Shown here piece by piece: positions 7,239-14,099 of a DNA stretch of 39,651 nucleotides. The DNA lies in contig MVRS01000223.1 of NCBI GenBank assembly GCA_002067975.1, positions 1-39,651 of the forward strand. Reading direction: 5' to 3'. The DNA comes from Syntrophorhabdus sp. PtaU1.Bin058 (GTDB lineage Bacteria; Desulfobacterota; Syntrophorhabdia; Syntrophorhabdales; Syntrophorhabdaceae). Both the position numbers and the translations under genes were made by a program. The notes under the pieces are model-generated. The model worked only from the letters and a program-made list of their open reading frames with translations, was not told where the DNA came from and searched no databases. The number at the start of each line of letters is the position of its first letter. Position 1 is the stretch's first letter.

Positions 7239-7436
7239 ATGATAAAAGAGATACGCTTTCTGGTAACGGGAGAAGTAAGAAAACCGAAAACGGGTGATTG
7301 GTTTCTCAACACCAAAAACCTGCCCATCCGCGCAGCACAGGATTTTAATACAACCACCTTCCCTATCTTAAAGATGGAAGTGGTGTTGCGCGAAGATGTC
7401 AACAACCAGCCTACCCCGGGAAATCCTCGTACCTGA
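7239..7436 (+). CDS. small uncharacterised protein, 65 aa
   Basis: The ATG at 7239 has a strong ribosome site (AGGAGG at 7225-7230, 8 nt away), and a strong terminator follows 11 bp after the stop, so this is a compact monocistronic unit. The protein begins MIKEIRFLVTGEV and ends in a proline-rich tail (NNQPTPGNPRT). It has no signal peptide, membrane helix or metal motif and I do not recognise a family. The N-terminus alternates hydrophobic and charged residues as a beta strand would; NTTTFPILKMEVVL may be another strand. Small monocistronic proteins of this kind can be regulators or stress proteins, but nothing here shows which. Confidence 0.7.
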   Translation: MIKEIRFLVTGEVRKPKTGDWFLNTKNLPIRAAQDFNTTTFPILKMEVVLREDVNNQPTPGNPRT

Positions 7437-7447
7437 TCCACAAAAAA

Positions 7448-7485
7448 ACGCCCGGAAGCGTTCTTGCTTCCGGGCGTTACTTTTC
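7448..7485. terminator. strong bidirectional intrinsic terminator
   Basis: ACGCCCGGAAGC (7448-7459) pairs perfectly with GCTTCCGGGCGT (7466-7477), a 12-bp stem with the 6-nt loop GTTCTT. A7 precedes the stem and TACTTTT follows it, so it can act on either strand. It closes the 65-aa gene. The next 270 bp contain no gene. Confidence 0.88.
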
Positions 7486-7498
7486 CCCGGAAAAAAAT

Positions 7499-7645
7499 AG
7501 TATTTCGTATACCGTACATCGTATATCGTAAGGAATCTCTTGCAGTCCACACTATACGTCATTGCCAGTATTCAAGTATCCAGATGGGTATCCGATTCTC
7601 TTGCAGTTCACTATATACGATATACGAAATACGATATACTATGCA
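7499..7645. repeat. intergenic word-array island with inverted arms and an internal direct repeat
   Basis: The left arm (7499-7530) has CGTAT/CGTATATCG words. The right arm (7612-7641) has the reverse complement (ATATACGATATACGAAATACG). Between them, ATCTCTTGCAGT (7535-7546) and ATTCTCTTGCAGTTCACTA (7595-7613) are near-identical direct copies of about 24 bp flanking AGTATCCAG-type words that recur at 17117-17160. The 7437-7755 gap otherwise holds only the terminator and the ribosome site of the next gene. Confidence 0.6.
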
Positions 7646-7755
7646 TTTTATACATACTTTCGACTGGCAATCGGGACGTTTCTTGCGTAATATATCCCGG
7701 AGGGGAAGACGGTAAGGCTTATCGAAAAGGGACAATACGTGGAGGTGTCGAGCGA

Positions 7756-8310
7756 ATGACAAGAGACGATGCATTAACATTGCTTAAGCAATACGTTAAG
7801 AACGAGAGGATGCTGAACCACTGTTACGCCTCAGAGGCGGTGATGAGGGCGCTGGCGCAAAGGCTGGGGCAGGATGAGGAGAAATGGGCCGTCACAGGCC
7901 TTCTTCACGACATTGACATAGAACTGGTCGATGCCGACCTCAACCGCCATGGACGTGAAGCAGAGAGGATACTCGGGGAAAAGGGCGTTGATGCCGAAAT
8001 CATTGATGCGATCGTGATGCACAACGAGACCGTTGCAGGAAAAAAACGCGAGACCCTGTTCCAGCACGCGCTCGCCGCAGGCGAGACCGTAACAGGGCTT
8101 ATTGTGGCGACGACGCTCGTCTATCCTGACAAGAAGCTCTCAAGCGTTAAACCGAAATCGGTCGTAAAGAGGATGAAGGAGAGGGCCTTCGCCGCATCGG
8201 TCAACAGGGACAACATCATGGAGTGCGAGGCAATCGGCATCCCCTTGAACGAATTCGTTGAGATCTGCATCGGCGCGATGAACGGGATCAGCGGCCAACT
8301 GGGATTATAG
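7756..8310 (+). CDS. HD-domain (HDIG-type) phosphohydrolase-like protein
   Basis: The 184-residue protein has the HD order: H22 (NHCYASEAV), the HD pair H51-D52 in LLHDIDIEL, H89 in AIVMHNE, and a later helix with D-K-L. HD proteins of this small single-domain class hydrolyse phosphate esters or nucleotides, but the substrate is unknown. The ATG at 7756 is chosen because of GGAGG at 7741-7745. The reading frame remains open upstream to 7540, but this extension translates word-array repeat and is not protein-like. It ends one base before a TIR-like repeat. Confidence 0.82.
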   Translation: MTRDDALTLLKQYVKNERMLNHCYASEAVMRALAQRLGQDEEKWAVTGLLHDIDIELVDADLNRHGREAERILGEKGVDAEIIDAIVMHNETVAGKKRETLFQHALAAGETVTGLIVATTLVYPDKKLSSVKPKSVVKRMKERAFAASVNRDNIMECEAIGIPLNEFVEICIGAMNGISGQLGL

Positions 8311-8313
8311 AGA

Positions 8314-8548
8314 TGAGCATCGGCGCCGGACATTTCCCCGCAAACACGCTCATTACGCTCCAGCGGCTACTGTTACCGGGGCTCACGTCGCCCCCTCCAC
8401 GAACAAAGTCCGTGGAGCCACCCCTTCTCACCCACGTTGTGGGCTGGTTTATATCGCTCGCGTTCGGCTTCGGAACTTTTGCTTCGCAAAAGACCGAGCT
8501 TCCTCGCCTCACGACGGTTTGCTACGGGAAAGCCCGACACCGATGCCC
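8314..8548. mobile_element. MITE-like intergenic element with imperfect terminal inverted repeats
   Basis: The left end (8314-8348) read in reverse complement gives GTGTTTGCGGGGAAA...CGCCGATGCTC. The right end (8517-8548) reads GTTTGCTACGGGAAAGCCC then ACACCGATGCC. These match over about 32 bp with a few differences. A third copy of the end is at 13541-13571. The 235-bp interior has no ORF and is rich in hairpins, including CTTTTGC-TTC-GCAAAAG (8477-8493) and the structured repeat at 8373-8443. No target duplication could be identified. It fills the gap between the HD gene and the MFS gene. Confidence 0.4.
8373..8443 (+). repeat. structured three-hairpin repeat, copy 1
   Basis: Hairpin P1 GGGGC-TCACGTC-GCCCC (8378-8394) is followed by P2 CTCCACG (8395-8401) pairing with CGTGGAG (8411-8417), then P3 CCCAC-GTT-GTGGG (8431-8443). 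P1 and the connectors are nearly identical to a copy at 16885-16956. P2 and P3 have other sequences there but are still perfectly paired. The direction given is that of the shared sequence; transcription has not been shown. Confidence 0.55.
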
Positions 8549-8578
8549 TCAGCGACGCATGCCGTTTTCGTTTGTTTT

Positions 8579-8655
8579 AACGTTGAACGTTGAACATAGA
8601 ACGTTGAACAGCTTTTTGTCCCCTTACGACTTACCACTTACGAATTACGGGTTTA
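8579..8655. repeat. word-array island: GTTGAAC words then CTTACG words
   Basis: AACGTTGAACGTTGAAC-type words (8579-8610) are followed by AGCTTTTTGTCCCC and then by CTTACGACTTACC and ACTTACGAATTACGGG words. The same composite order (GTTGAAC block, AGCTTTT link, CTTACG or CTCACG block) occurs in reverse complement at 15564-15601. It ends about 10 bp before the start codon of the MFS gene, so it makes up that gene's leader. Confidence 0.6.
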
Positions 8656-8664
8656 CTATTGCAT

Positions 8665-9912
8665 ATGAACATTAATCCATACCTCAAGATTTTCACAAGC
8701 CGCCGCATGGCGGTAATGCTGCTCCTCGGCTTCTCTTCCGGGCTGCCTCTGCCGCTTACCAGCGGCACACTCCAAGCCTGGCTTACCGTCACGGGGATCG
8801 ATCTGAAAACGATCGGCATCTTCTCACTCATCGGTCTCCCCTATACCATCAAATTCCTCTGGTCGCCCTTCATGGACCGTTTCGTCCCTCCATGGCTCGG
8901 GAGGAGAAGGGGCTGGGTATTCCTCACCCAGGTCGCCCTCCTGATATGCATCGTTTTCATGGCCCTTGCATCTCCGGAGAAGGCCCCTTTTATGCTCGCC
9001 GTGGTGGCCATGATCGTGGCCTTTATGTCCGCCTCGCAGGACATCGTCATCGACGCGTACCGTACCGATGTGCTGCCGGACGTCGAAAGGGGCATGGGCG
9101 CCGCGGTCTTTGTCTTCGGTTACCGCATTGCCATGATCGTGGCCGGTGCCGTGGCCCTCATCCTGTCCGAGGTAGTCGGCTGGCAGACAACCTATCTTAT
9201 CATGGCATCGGTCATGGTGATCGGCATGTCCGGCTCCTTCATCGGGGAAGAACCTCCAAAGAAAGTGGTACCGCCGAAGACCATGCAGGAGGCCGCCTGG
9301 GGACCCCTCAAGGATTTTCTGTCCCGCAAATCCTCCATACTGATGCTCCTTCTCATAGTCCTCTACAAGCTCGGCGACGCTTACGCCGGGGCGCTTACAA
9401 CGACGTTCCTCATAAGGGGCGTGCATTTTTCGCCGACCGACGTGGGGACGATCAACAAGGGCATGGGGCTCGTAGCGACGATCGTGGGAGCACTTTTCGG
9501 CGGCGCCCTCATGGTGCGGCTCGGCCTCTTCAGGTCGCTTATGGTATTCGGCCTCCTCCAGATGGTCTCCAATCTGTCCTTTATGGTCCTCGCCTGGACA
9601 GGGAAAAATTACGCCATGCTGATCGTGGCCGTGGCCTTTGAAAACCTCTCCGGCGGCATGGGCACGGCTGCATTCGTCGCCTTTCTGATGGCGCTCTGTA
9701 ATCCCCGGTTCAGCGCCACCCAGTTTGCCCTCCTCTCTTCCCTTTCAGCGCTCGGGAGGGTACTCATCTCGCCGACCTCCGGCTATGCCGTCGAGATGAT
9801 CGGCTGGGCGAATTTCTTCCTCTTCAGCACATTCACCGCCCTACCCGGCCTGTGGCTGGTCTGGTATCTCCGTGATGAGATACTGGCAATGCAGGATAAA
9901 AACTCCGGTTAA
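8665..9912 (+). CDS. AmpG-like MFS transporter
   Basis: This is a 415-residue protein with about 12 membrane helices. The AmpG-family patterns are present: LGFSSGLPLPLTSGTLQAWL near the N-terminus, IKFLWSPFMDRFVPPWLGRRRGW in the first loop and MSASQDIVIDAYRTDVL in helix 4-5. AmpG carries GlcNAc-anhydroMurNAc muropeptides into the cytoplasm for wall recycling. Many AmpG-like proteins in anaerobes are not tested, so a different solute is possible. ATG 8665 is used; an in-frame TTG two codons upstream exists. No good ribosome site is seen, because the leader is repeat sequence. There are no wall-recycling genes next to it. Confidence 0.85.
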   Translation: MNINPYLKIFTSRRMAVMLLLGFSSGLPLPLTSGTLQAWLTVTGIDLKTIGIFSLIGLPYTIKFLWSPFMDRFVPPWLGRRRGWVFLTQVALLICIVFMALASPEKAPFMLAVVAMIVAFMSASQDIVIDAYRTDVLPDVERGMGAAVFVFGYRIAMIVAGAVALILSEVVGWQTTYLIMASVMVIGMSGSFIGEEPPKKVVPPKTMQEAAWGPLKDFLSRKSSILMLLLIVLYKLGDAYAGALTTTFLIRGVHFSPTDVGTINKGMGLVATIVGALFGGALMVRLGLFRSLMVFGLLQMVSNLSFMVLAWTGKNYAMLIVAVAFENLSGGMGTAAFVAFLMALCNPRFSATQFALLSSLSALGRVLISPTSGYAVEMIGWANFFLFSTFTALPGLWLVWYLRDEILAMQDKNSG

Positions 9913-9946
9913 TAACTCATAGCTGATCGTATATCGTATATCGGGA
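9913..9946. repeat. short word-array island (AGCTGATCGTATATCG)
   Basis: Immediately after the MFS stop, TAATAACT, AGCTGA and two CGTATATCG words run together. The same junction (TAATAACTGATCGTATATCG) follows the permease stop at 23270 and a similar one follows mnmE at 180-216. Confidence 0.55.
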
Positions 9947-10028
9947 TTGTATAAAGAAATTCGTTCGGCGCGATCGGAGATTATCCTGGGTTGTAAAATA
10001 AAAAATAGAAAAAGGGATTAAGGGCTGT

Positions 10029-10034
10029 TATAAT
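10029..10034 (+). promoter_or_regulatory. -10 element (TATAAT) of the toxin-antitoxin operon
   Basis: A consensus TATAAT lies 28 bp upstream of the antitoxin start. The -35 region at the expected distance (about 10006-10011) is A-rich and not consensus, so an activator or weak basal promoter is possible. The antitoxin itself may regulate here, as is usual for such operons. Confidence 0.4.
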
Positions 10035-10061
10035 TAAGACAATGCAAATGCGAGGTGTAAG

Positions 10062-10310
10062 ATGCCTGTAGCGCTCAAGAAGAAGGACGATAATATCAAA
10101 ATCAAGGAATATATAACAGACCACAGGGGGCACAAAATAGCTGCGGTTATTGACATTGCGGAATTAAACAGGATCAGGAAGGTATTAAAAACTATCCCTC
10201 CTTCAGAGATATGGCTCTATAAAAATGAAGAGGCTATCGGATGCGTCCAGGAAGGTTTAAGGGATGCAAAAAAAGGCAACATTTCCAAGCTGAACCTGAA
10301 AGATATTTAG
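10062..10310 (+). CDS. putative type II antitoxin
   Basis: This 82-residue, highly charged protein precedes a RelE-like toxin by 10 bp. Residues 17-40 (EYITDHRGHKIAAVIDIAELNRI) resemble the N-terminal strand-helix of Phd/RelB-like antitoxins, and the C-terminal half (KNEEAIGCVQEGLRDAKKGNISKLNL) resembles the toxin-wrapping tail with the common 'GL.DA..G' ending. It probably neutralises the toxin and represses the operon. The ATG has GAGGTG at 10052-10057, 4 nt upstream. Confidence 0.72.
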   Translation: MPVALKKKDDNIKIKEYITDHRGHKIAAVIDIAELNRIRKVLKTIPPSEIWLYKNEEAIGCVQEGLRDAKKGNISKLNLKDI

Positions 10311-10320
10311 GATTCTTGCT

Positions 10321-10614
10321 TTGTTCGAAATATTTCTCACCGACCTCGCAAGAAAACAGTTGAATTTGCTTAAAACAGACAAGGGGCTTGTAAAAAGATA
10401 CAAAGCAGTGAAGAAATCAATCCTGTTTCTGTCGCAAAATCCCAAACACCCCGGCCTTCGGACACATGAATTCACTACCTTGAAGGGGCCGAAGGGGGAA
10501 AAGATATTCGAAGCATATGCAGAACAGTCGACACCGGCAGCTTACAGAATATTCTGGTATTACGGTCCCGGTGAAAATCAAATAACAATTGTAGCAATAA
10601 CGCCCCATCCATAG
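10321..10614 (+). CDS. RelE/ParE-superfamily toxin
   Basis: The 97-residue basic protein begins at a TTG codon (10321), 10 bp after the antitoxin. It has the RelE-fold order: FEIFLTDLARKQLNLL helix, KRYKAVKKSILFLSQNPKHPGLRTHEF, a strand with FEAYAEQSTPAAYRIFWYYG and the C-terminal QITIVAITPHP. The YRIFWYYG strand and the terminal IVAITPH are typical of ribosome-dependent mRNA interferases of this superfamily. The exact subfamily is not assigned. A TTG start and short spacing fit translational coupling with less toxin than antitoxin. Confidence 0.75.
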   Translation: MFEIFLTDLARKQLNLLKTDKGLVKRYKAVKKSILFLSQNPKHPGLRTHEFTTLKGPKGEKIFEAYAEQSTPAAYRIFWYYGPGENQITIVAITPHP

Positions 10615-10682
10615 TTATGCTAACGCTCTCTCATATAAAACTCTTTATCGACTGCACCCTCGCCCTCTTCCTCTCTATTGCC

Positions 10683-10800
10683 CTTACACCCCACTACTTA
10701 CGGTTTCTCTCGCCGAACACCGGCGACCAGCAAGCAGGTACCCCTTACGCCGAACGCTTTCCTTTCATTTCGATATACGAACTACGATATACGATCTACC
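10683..10800. repeat. word-array island between toxin and MATE genes
   Basis: CCCTTACACCCC and CTACTTACGGTTTCTC words (from 10683), CCCCTTACGCCG (10740-10751) and CGATATACGAACTACGATATACG (10774-10796) follow each other. The last is the same composite as at 312-341. The island runs up to 5 bp before the stop codon of the converging MATE gene. No gene is supported between 10615 and 10805. Confidence 0.5.
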
Positions 10801-10805
10801 ATGTT

Positions 10806-12134
10806 TTACATCAGCCACTTTCTCTGCCAGTACCTTCTCGTTATAAAGACCGCCATGATGAGCTGTGAGAGGTTCATCGTCCACCAGACCGATACTGCAC
10901 CGAAGCCCAGAAGGACAACAAGAATATAGCTCAAAGGAATTCTGACAAGCCAGATGCCGATGATCACGTTGAACATGATCGATCTCGTGTCCCCGGCGCC
11001 GCTTAAGCCCCCTCCGAGGATGACCCAGAGCGCCATAAACGGCTCACTGAGCATGTTTATATAGAGGTACCTGATGGTCTCGGCGATAACAGTCCCGTTA
11101 TGTGAAAGCAGCAGTGCGATCCACCGGGCGCCTGTAATTACAACAACCGTAAGGAGCACAACGATACCCACGCCCATGAGCATTGTAACAAGGCCTCCTC
11201 TGAAGGCGTCCCTTTTCTTCCCCTCGCCTATCAGGTTGCCCACAATCACCGCATTGGCCATGTTGAAGGCTATCGCGGGGAGGAAGATCGCCGATTCTAT
11301 CCTGGTGCCCGTCGCAAGGGCTGCAAGGATCTCTATGCTCTTTTCCGGCAATGAGCTGAGTATAAGGAACATCACCATGGAATGGACCTGCCACAGTGCC
11401 TGCGTGACCCCTGCAGGCCACCCGATGGAGACAACATCACGAACTATACGGAAGGAAAATGTCCTGGCCTTGTCTAAGAATACCCTGCAATGTCCGAGGT
11501 TGAGGATGCTCCCTGCGAATACGCTTAAGGCCGTTGAGAGCGCTATGCCCCAGAAACCGAGCCTTGTGTGGAAGACGATGATAAAATTAAGGGTTATGTT
11601 CAGCAAACAGGCAATCGCCATCGTCACGAGTGACCTTCTGATCATCCTGCAGGAACGCAGGATCCCGTTTGTGCTTATCAGGAGGTAATGAAAAACCAGG
11701 CCGCAGGCGTAGATCTTTCCCAGTTGCGTCCCATATAGTTTAAGCTCCGCAGGTATGTTGACGATCTCCATGAACCGTGAGGTAAAGAAGATGCCTGCGG
11801 CGCTTAAGACGGCGCCGCTTACCGCCGTTGTTACAATGATGGACCATACGGTCTCAGCCAGCGTGCTGCGGTCACCGGCAGTAAATAGGCGGGAGACAAC
11901 GGAAACGGTCCCAATAGAAAGGGCATTCGCGATAATGATGAAGATAAAATAGAACTGGACCACAAACCCGTAGGTCGCCTGGATTTCCTTCCCCACGCGC
12001 CCTGCGATATAGATATCGGTCATGCCGATGAGAAATTCGAAAAACATGATAAGCGTCATCGGCCAGCTATTGGTCCAGCTTTCAGATATATATGATCGTA
12101 TATCCTGACGCTGCAGGATGGTCCTTATAGTCAT
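10806..12134 (-). CDS. MATE-family efflux transporter
   Basis: The 442-residue protein has about 12 hydrophobic helices in two related halves. The N-terminal half has the MATE pattern SWPMTLIMFFEFLIGMTDIYIAG (about 23-45) and a long loop-helix with LSIGTVSVVSRLFTAGDR. The second half has IGWPAGVTQALWQVHSMVMF and VGNLIGEGKKRDAFRGG (the GxxxGxGxxxRA-like loop). MATE proteins export cationic or other compounds using Na+ or H+ gradients. It stands alone and is divergent from the HDOD gene, with a 124-bp shared upstream region. The substrate cannot be told. Confidence 0.9.
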   Translation of the reverse strand: MTIRTILQRQDIRSYISESWTNSWPMTLIMFFEFLIGMTDIYIAGRVGKEIQATYGFVVQFYFIFIIIANALSIGTVSVVSRLFTAGDRSTLAETVWSIIVTTAVSGAVLSAAGIFFTSRFMEIVNIPAELKLYGTQLGKIYACGLVFHYLLISTNGILRSCRMIRRSLVTMAIACLLNITLNFIIVFHTRLGFWGIALSTALSVFAGSILNLGHCRVFLDKARTFSFRIVRDVVSIGWPAGVTQALWQVHSMVMFLILSSLPEKSIEILAALATGTRIESAIFLPAIAFNMANAVIVGNLIGEGKKRDAFRGGLVTMLMGVGIVVLLTVVVITGARWIALLLSHNGTVIAETIRYLYINMLSEPFMALWVILGGGLSGAGDTRSIMFNVIIGIWLVRIPLSYILVVLLGFGAVSVWWTMNLSQLIMAVFITRRYWQRKWLM

Positions 12135-12258
12135 CTCAACCCCGGTTTACTGGAGACCATTATAAATCGAGGACGCATATTTTACAAATACCAATGATTT
12201 TTTCATTCCACTATCCCCCATTTTCTGGTATTAATGACAGTAGAGTTTAAGGTCAAAC

Positions 12259-13401
12259 ATGCCTGTAATGTTCTTCATATCACTGGGTCTTATCATTGTA
12301 ATCCTCATCGTCTATACCATATACAAGGTGCGCCAGTTCAAATCGAATATAGGGAGGCCTTCTTTAAGTTTTTCTGTGGCGGACCTGAAACAGAAAGAAG
12401 ATGCCTTCCTCTCTGCCCGGTTACAGAAGACGGCTACCGAAAAGGCCGCTGTCCTGGAGGCCTGCCCGGCGCTTCGGGAGGTTCACTATGTATACGTGGC
12501 AGAGGAGCTTTTCCCTGTATCGCACCTCGCCGTTGACGACATCGTTCAAAAAACGCTGGAGCAAAAGGCATCCGGCCTTCCCCCTGTTTCGGCTGCATCA
12601 CTCACGCTCCTCGACCTGCTGCAGGACCCGGAATCAAACCCGGGCGAGATAACTTCTTTTGTGTCCACTAACCCGGTTTTTTCAGCAAAGATCCTCCATA
12701 CGATCAACTCGGTCTATTTCAACCTGCCGCAAAGGGTTACCTCTGTAGGAAGGGCAATAACCCTGCTCGGCTATAACAATGTGAGGTCCCTGGTATTTGA
12801 AGACATCCTCAGCAACACCCTGCCTTCAATACGGGACACCCATCGTGAACTCTACGTAAATATGTGGACCCACTCTGCTGTTGTCTCTGCCTGTTCAGGG
12901 TATCTCGGGAAGTCGCTGTTCAGACTTTCCGAATATACACTTGGGACCATCGGGCTCCTCCATGACATAGGAAAATATTTCTTCCGGTTCCTTGAAAAAA
13001 GGGAGACCCCTGTAGCAGACCTCCCGACGGTCATTGAGGAAGAAAAGCAGTACGGCATGAACCATGCCATTATCGGTGCGATCGTTGCACATAAATGGCA
13101 GCTACCTGACATCGTCACCGGTGCCATCGAGCATCATCACTCCCCGTCATTCTTCCCGCCTGACCGCATCCCGGATGCGTGTCTTAAAGAGAGTCTTGTT
13201 ATATGTCTTGCGGACCTGGTCTGCAAGGTCCTCGGATACATAGGGCAGGGAGGAGACCTGCTGCCCGTCCGTGATGAGTATTACAAAAGATACGGCCTGA
13301 AAAATGACCTCGTTGAGATCGTCACACCGGCGCTTATCAGGGACATCGATAAGGCACGCCAGACCGTTCAATCATACATGAGCGCAAACCCGGCGCAATA
13401 A
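12259..13401 (+). CDS. membrane-anchored HDOD-domain signalling protein
   Basis: This is a 380-residue protein. Residues 4-22 are a single membrane helix (FFISLGLIIVILIVYTIY). The HDOD domain spans about 105-320: LPPVSAASLTLLDLLQDPESNPGEI, the STNPVFSAKILHTINS helix, RAITLLGYNNVRSLVF, then THSAVVS, LLHDIGKYF and HHHSPS. The LLHDIGKYF keeps the HD pair, so this is less degenerate than many HDOD domains. HDOD proteins usually act in signalling, chemotaxis control or stress networks. It is monocistronic and divergent from the MATE gene. The start is the ATG after TAAGG (12247-12251). Confidence 0.85.
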   Translation: MPVMFFISLGLIIVILIVYTIYKVRQFKSNIGRPSLSFSVADLKQKEDAFLSARLQKTATEKAAVLEACPALREVHYVYVAEELFPVSHLAVDDIVQKTLEQKASGLPPVSAASLTLLDLLQDPESNPGEITSFVSTNPVFSAKILHTINSVYFNLPQRVTSVGRAITLLGYNNVRSLVFEDILSNTLPSIRDTHRELYVNMWTHSAVVSACSGYLGKSLFRLSEYTLGTIGLLHDIGKYFFRFLEKRETPVADLPTVIEEEKQYGMNHAIIGAIVAHKWQLPDIVTGAIEHHHSPSFFPPDRIPDACLKESLVICLADLVCKVLGYIGQGGDLLPVRDEYYKRYGLKNDLVEIVTPALIRDIDKARQTVQSYMSANPAQ

Positions 13402-13592
13402 GGACCGAGGGACGAGGGATGTCCGCTGCGCTTAAGACGAGGGACGATGGAAATCAGAAGAGCAGAAAGCAGAATAGCCCGGCATTCTGATTGTCTCTTG
13501 AGTTCCTTTTGTTTCTTACCATTCACCGTCTTTATCCAGTGTGTTTGCGGGGAAAGCCCAACACTGATGCTCCCACAACCAGCATCTTTTTG
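13402..13592. repeat. intergenic repeats between HDOD and cNMP-binding genes
   Basis: GGACCGAGGGACGAGGGA and GACGAGGGACGATGG words (13403-13450) form a further word family. 13541-13571 is a third copy of the terminal repeat seen at both ends of 8314-8548 (GTGTTTGCGGGGAAAGCCC, then ACACTGATGC). It can form GATGCT/AGCATC hairpin (13566-13586) followed by TTTTTGC, which may end transcription of either converging gene. No ORF is supported. Confidence 0.5.
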
Positions 13593-14069
13593 CTATTCGT
13601 AGAGATATTCCACCAGCATCCAGTCCGTAAGTCTCAGCCTGTGGCTCATGAGCTGGGCGAGCCTCGAAAAGATCACATTGCCGAGTTTTGGGTTATCATT
13701 GAGGAGAAGCTCAAAATTTTCTTTTGTCAGGACAAGTATCGTAGTATCTTCAACGGCGACAGCAGATGCTGAACGGGGCAATCCATCAATGATGCTCATC
13801 TCTCCGAAGGTCCTTCCGGGTCCTATCTCCGATATCATCTTCTCCTGTTTGCGGGAGTCTCCCTTGGCGATCCTTACAAGTCCGTCAACGATGAAACACA
13901 TGTATGGTTCCCTGGAACCTTCATTAAAGATCTGGGCATCCTTCGCTGCCTTTGCTGCATAAACATACTGAGCAAAACGCTCAAGCTGCTCATTCGCCAG
14001 CTCTTTGCCCCATTCGGTCTTCTGAAGCATCCCCATGCGTTCCACAAGGGATGACGTGATATGATCCAT
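13593..14069 (-). CDS. cyclic-nucleotide-binding domain protein without DNA-binding domain
   Basis: The 158-residue protein is a single Crp/Fnr-type effector domain. Residues about 35-145 are the beta-roll, with the phosphate-binding cassette FGEMSIIDGLPRSASA at 88-103 keeping the Glu and Arg that contact cyclic nucleotides. There is no helix-turn-helix after it, only one helix (RLAQLMSHRLRLTDWM). It may bind cAMP or cGMP and act on a partner. ATG 14069 is chosen because of AAGGAGAG just upstream; an ATG eight codons earlier lacks one. It is the last gene of the minus-strand sulfur-related set, 30 bp after the flavoprotein. Confidence 0.82.
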   Translation of the reverse strand: MDHITSSLVERMGMLQKTEWGKELANEQLERFAQYVYAAKAAKDAQIFNEGSREPYMCFIVDGLVRIAKGDSRKQEKMISEIGPGRTFGEMSIIDGLPRSASAVAVEDTTILVLTKENFELLLNDNPKLGNVIFSRLAQLMSHRLRLTDWMLVEYLYE

Positions 14070-14099
14070 GATCTCTCCTTTCCCTTGTCGCATTCCCTT

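Noticed and set aside
7540-7755. N-terminal extension of the HD-domain gene
   Set aside because: The extension translates word-array repeat DNA and has no ribosome site. ATG 7756 with GGAGG gives the normal HD start.
8313-8675. 120-codon open frame over the intergenic element
   Set aside because: It covers hairpin and word-array repeats, has no ribosome site, and its product has no family-like pattern.
8892-9641. Open frame of 249 codons within the MFS gene, plus strand, other frame
   Set aside because: The product is Arg/His/Gly-rich and has no domain. The overlapping AmpG-like protein fits its family along the full length.
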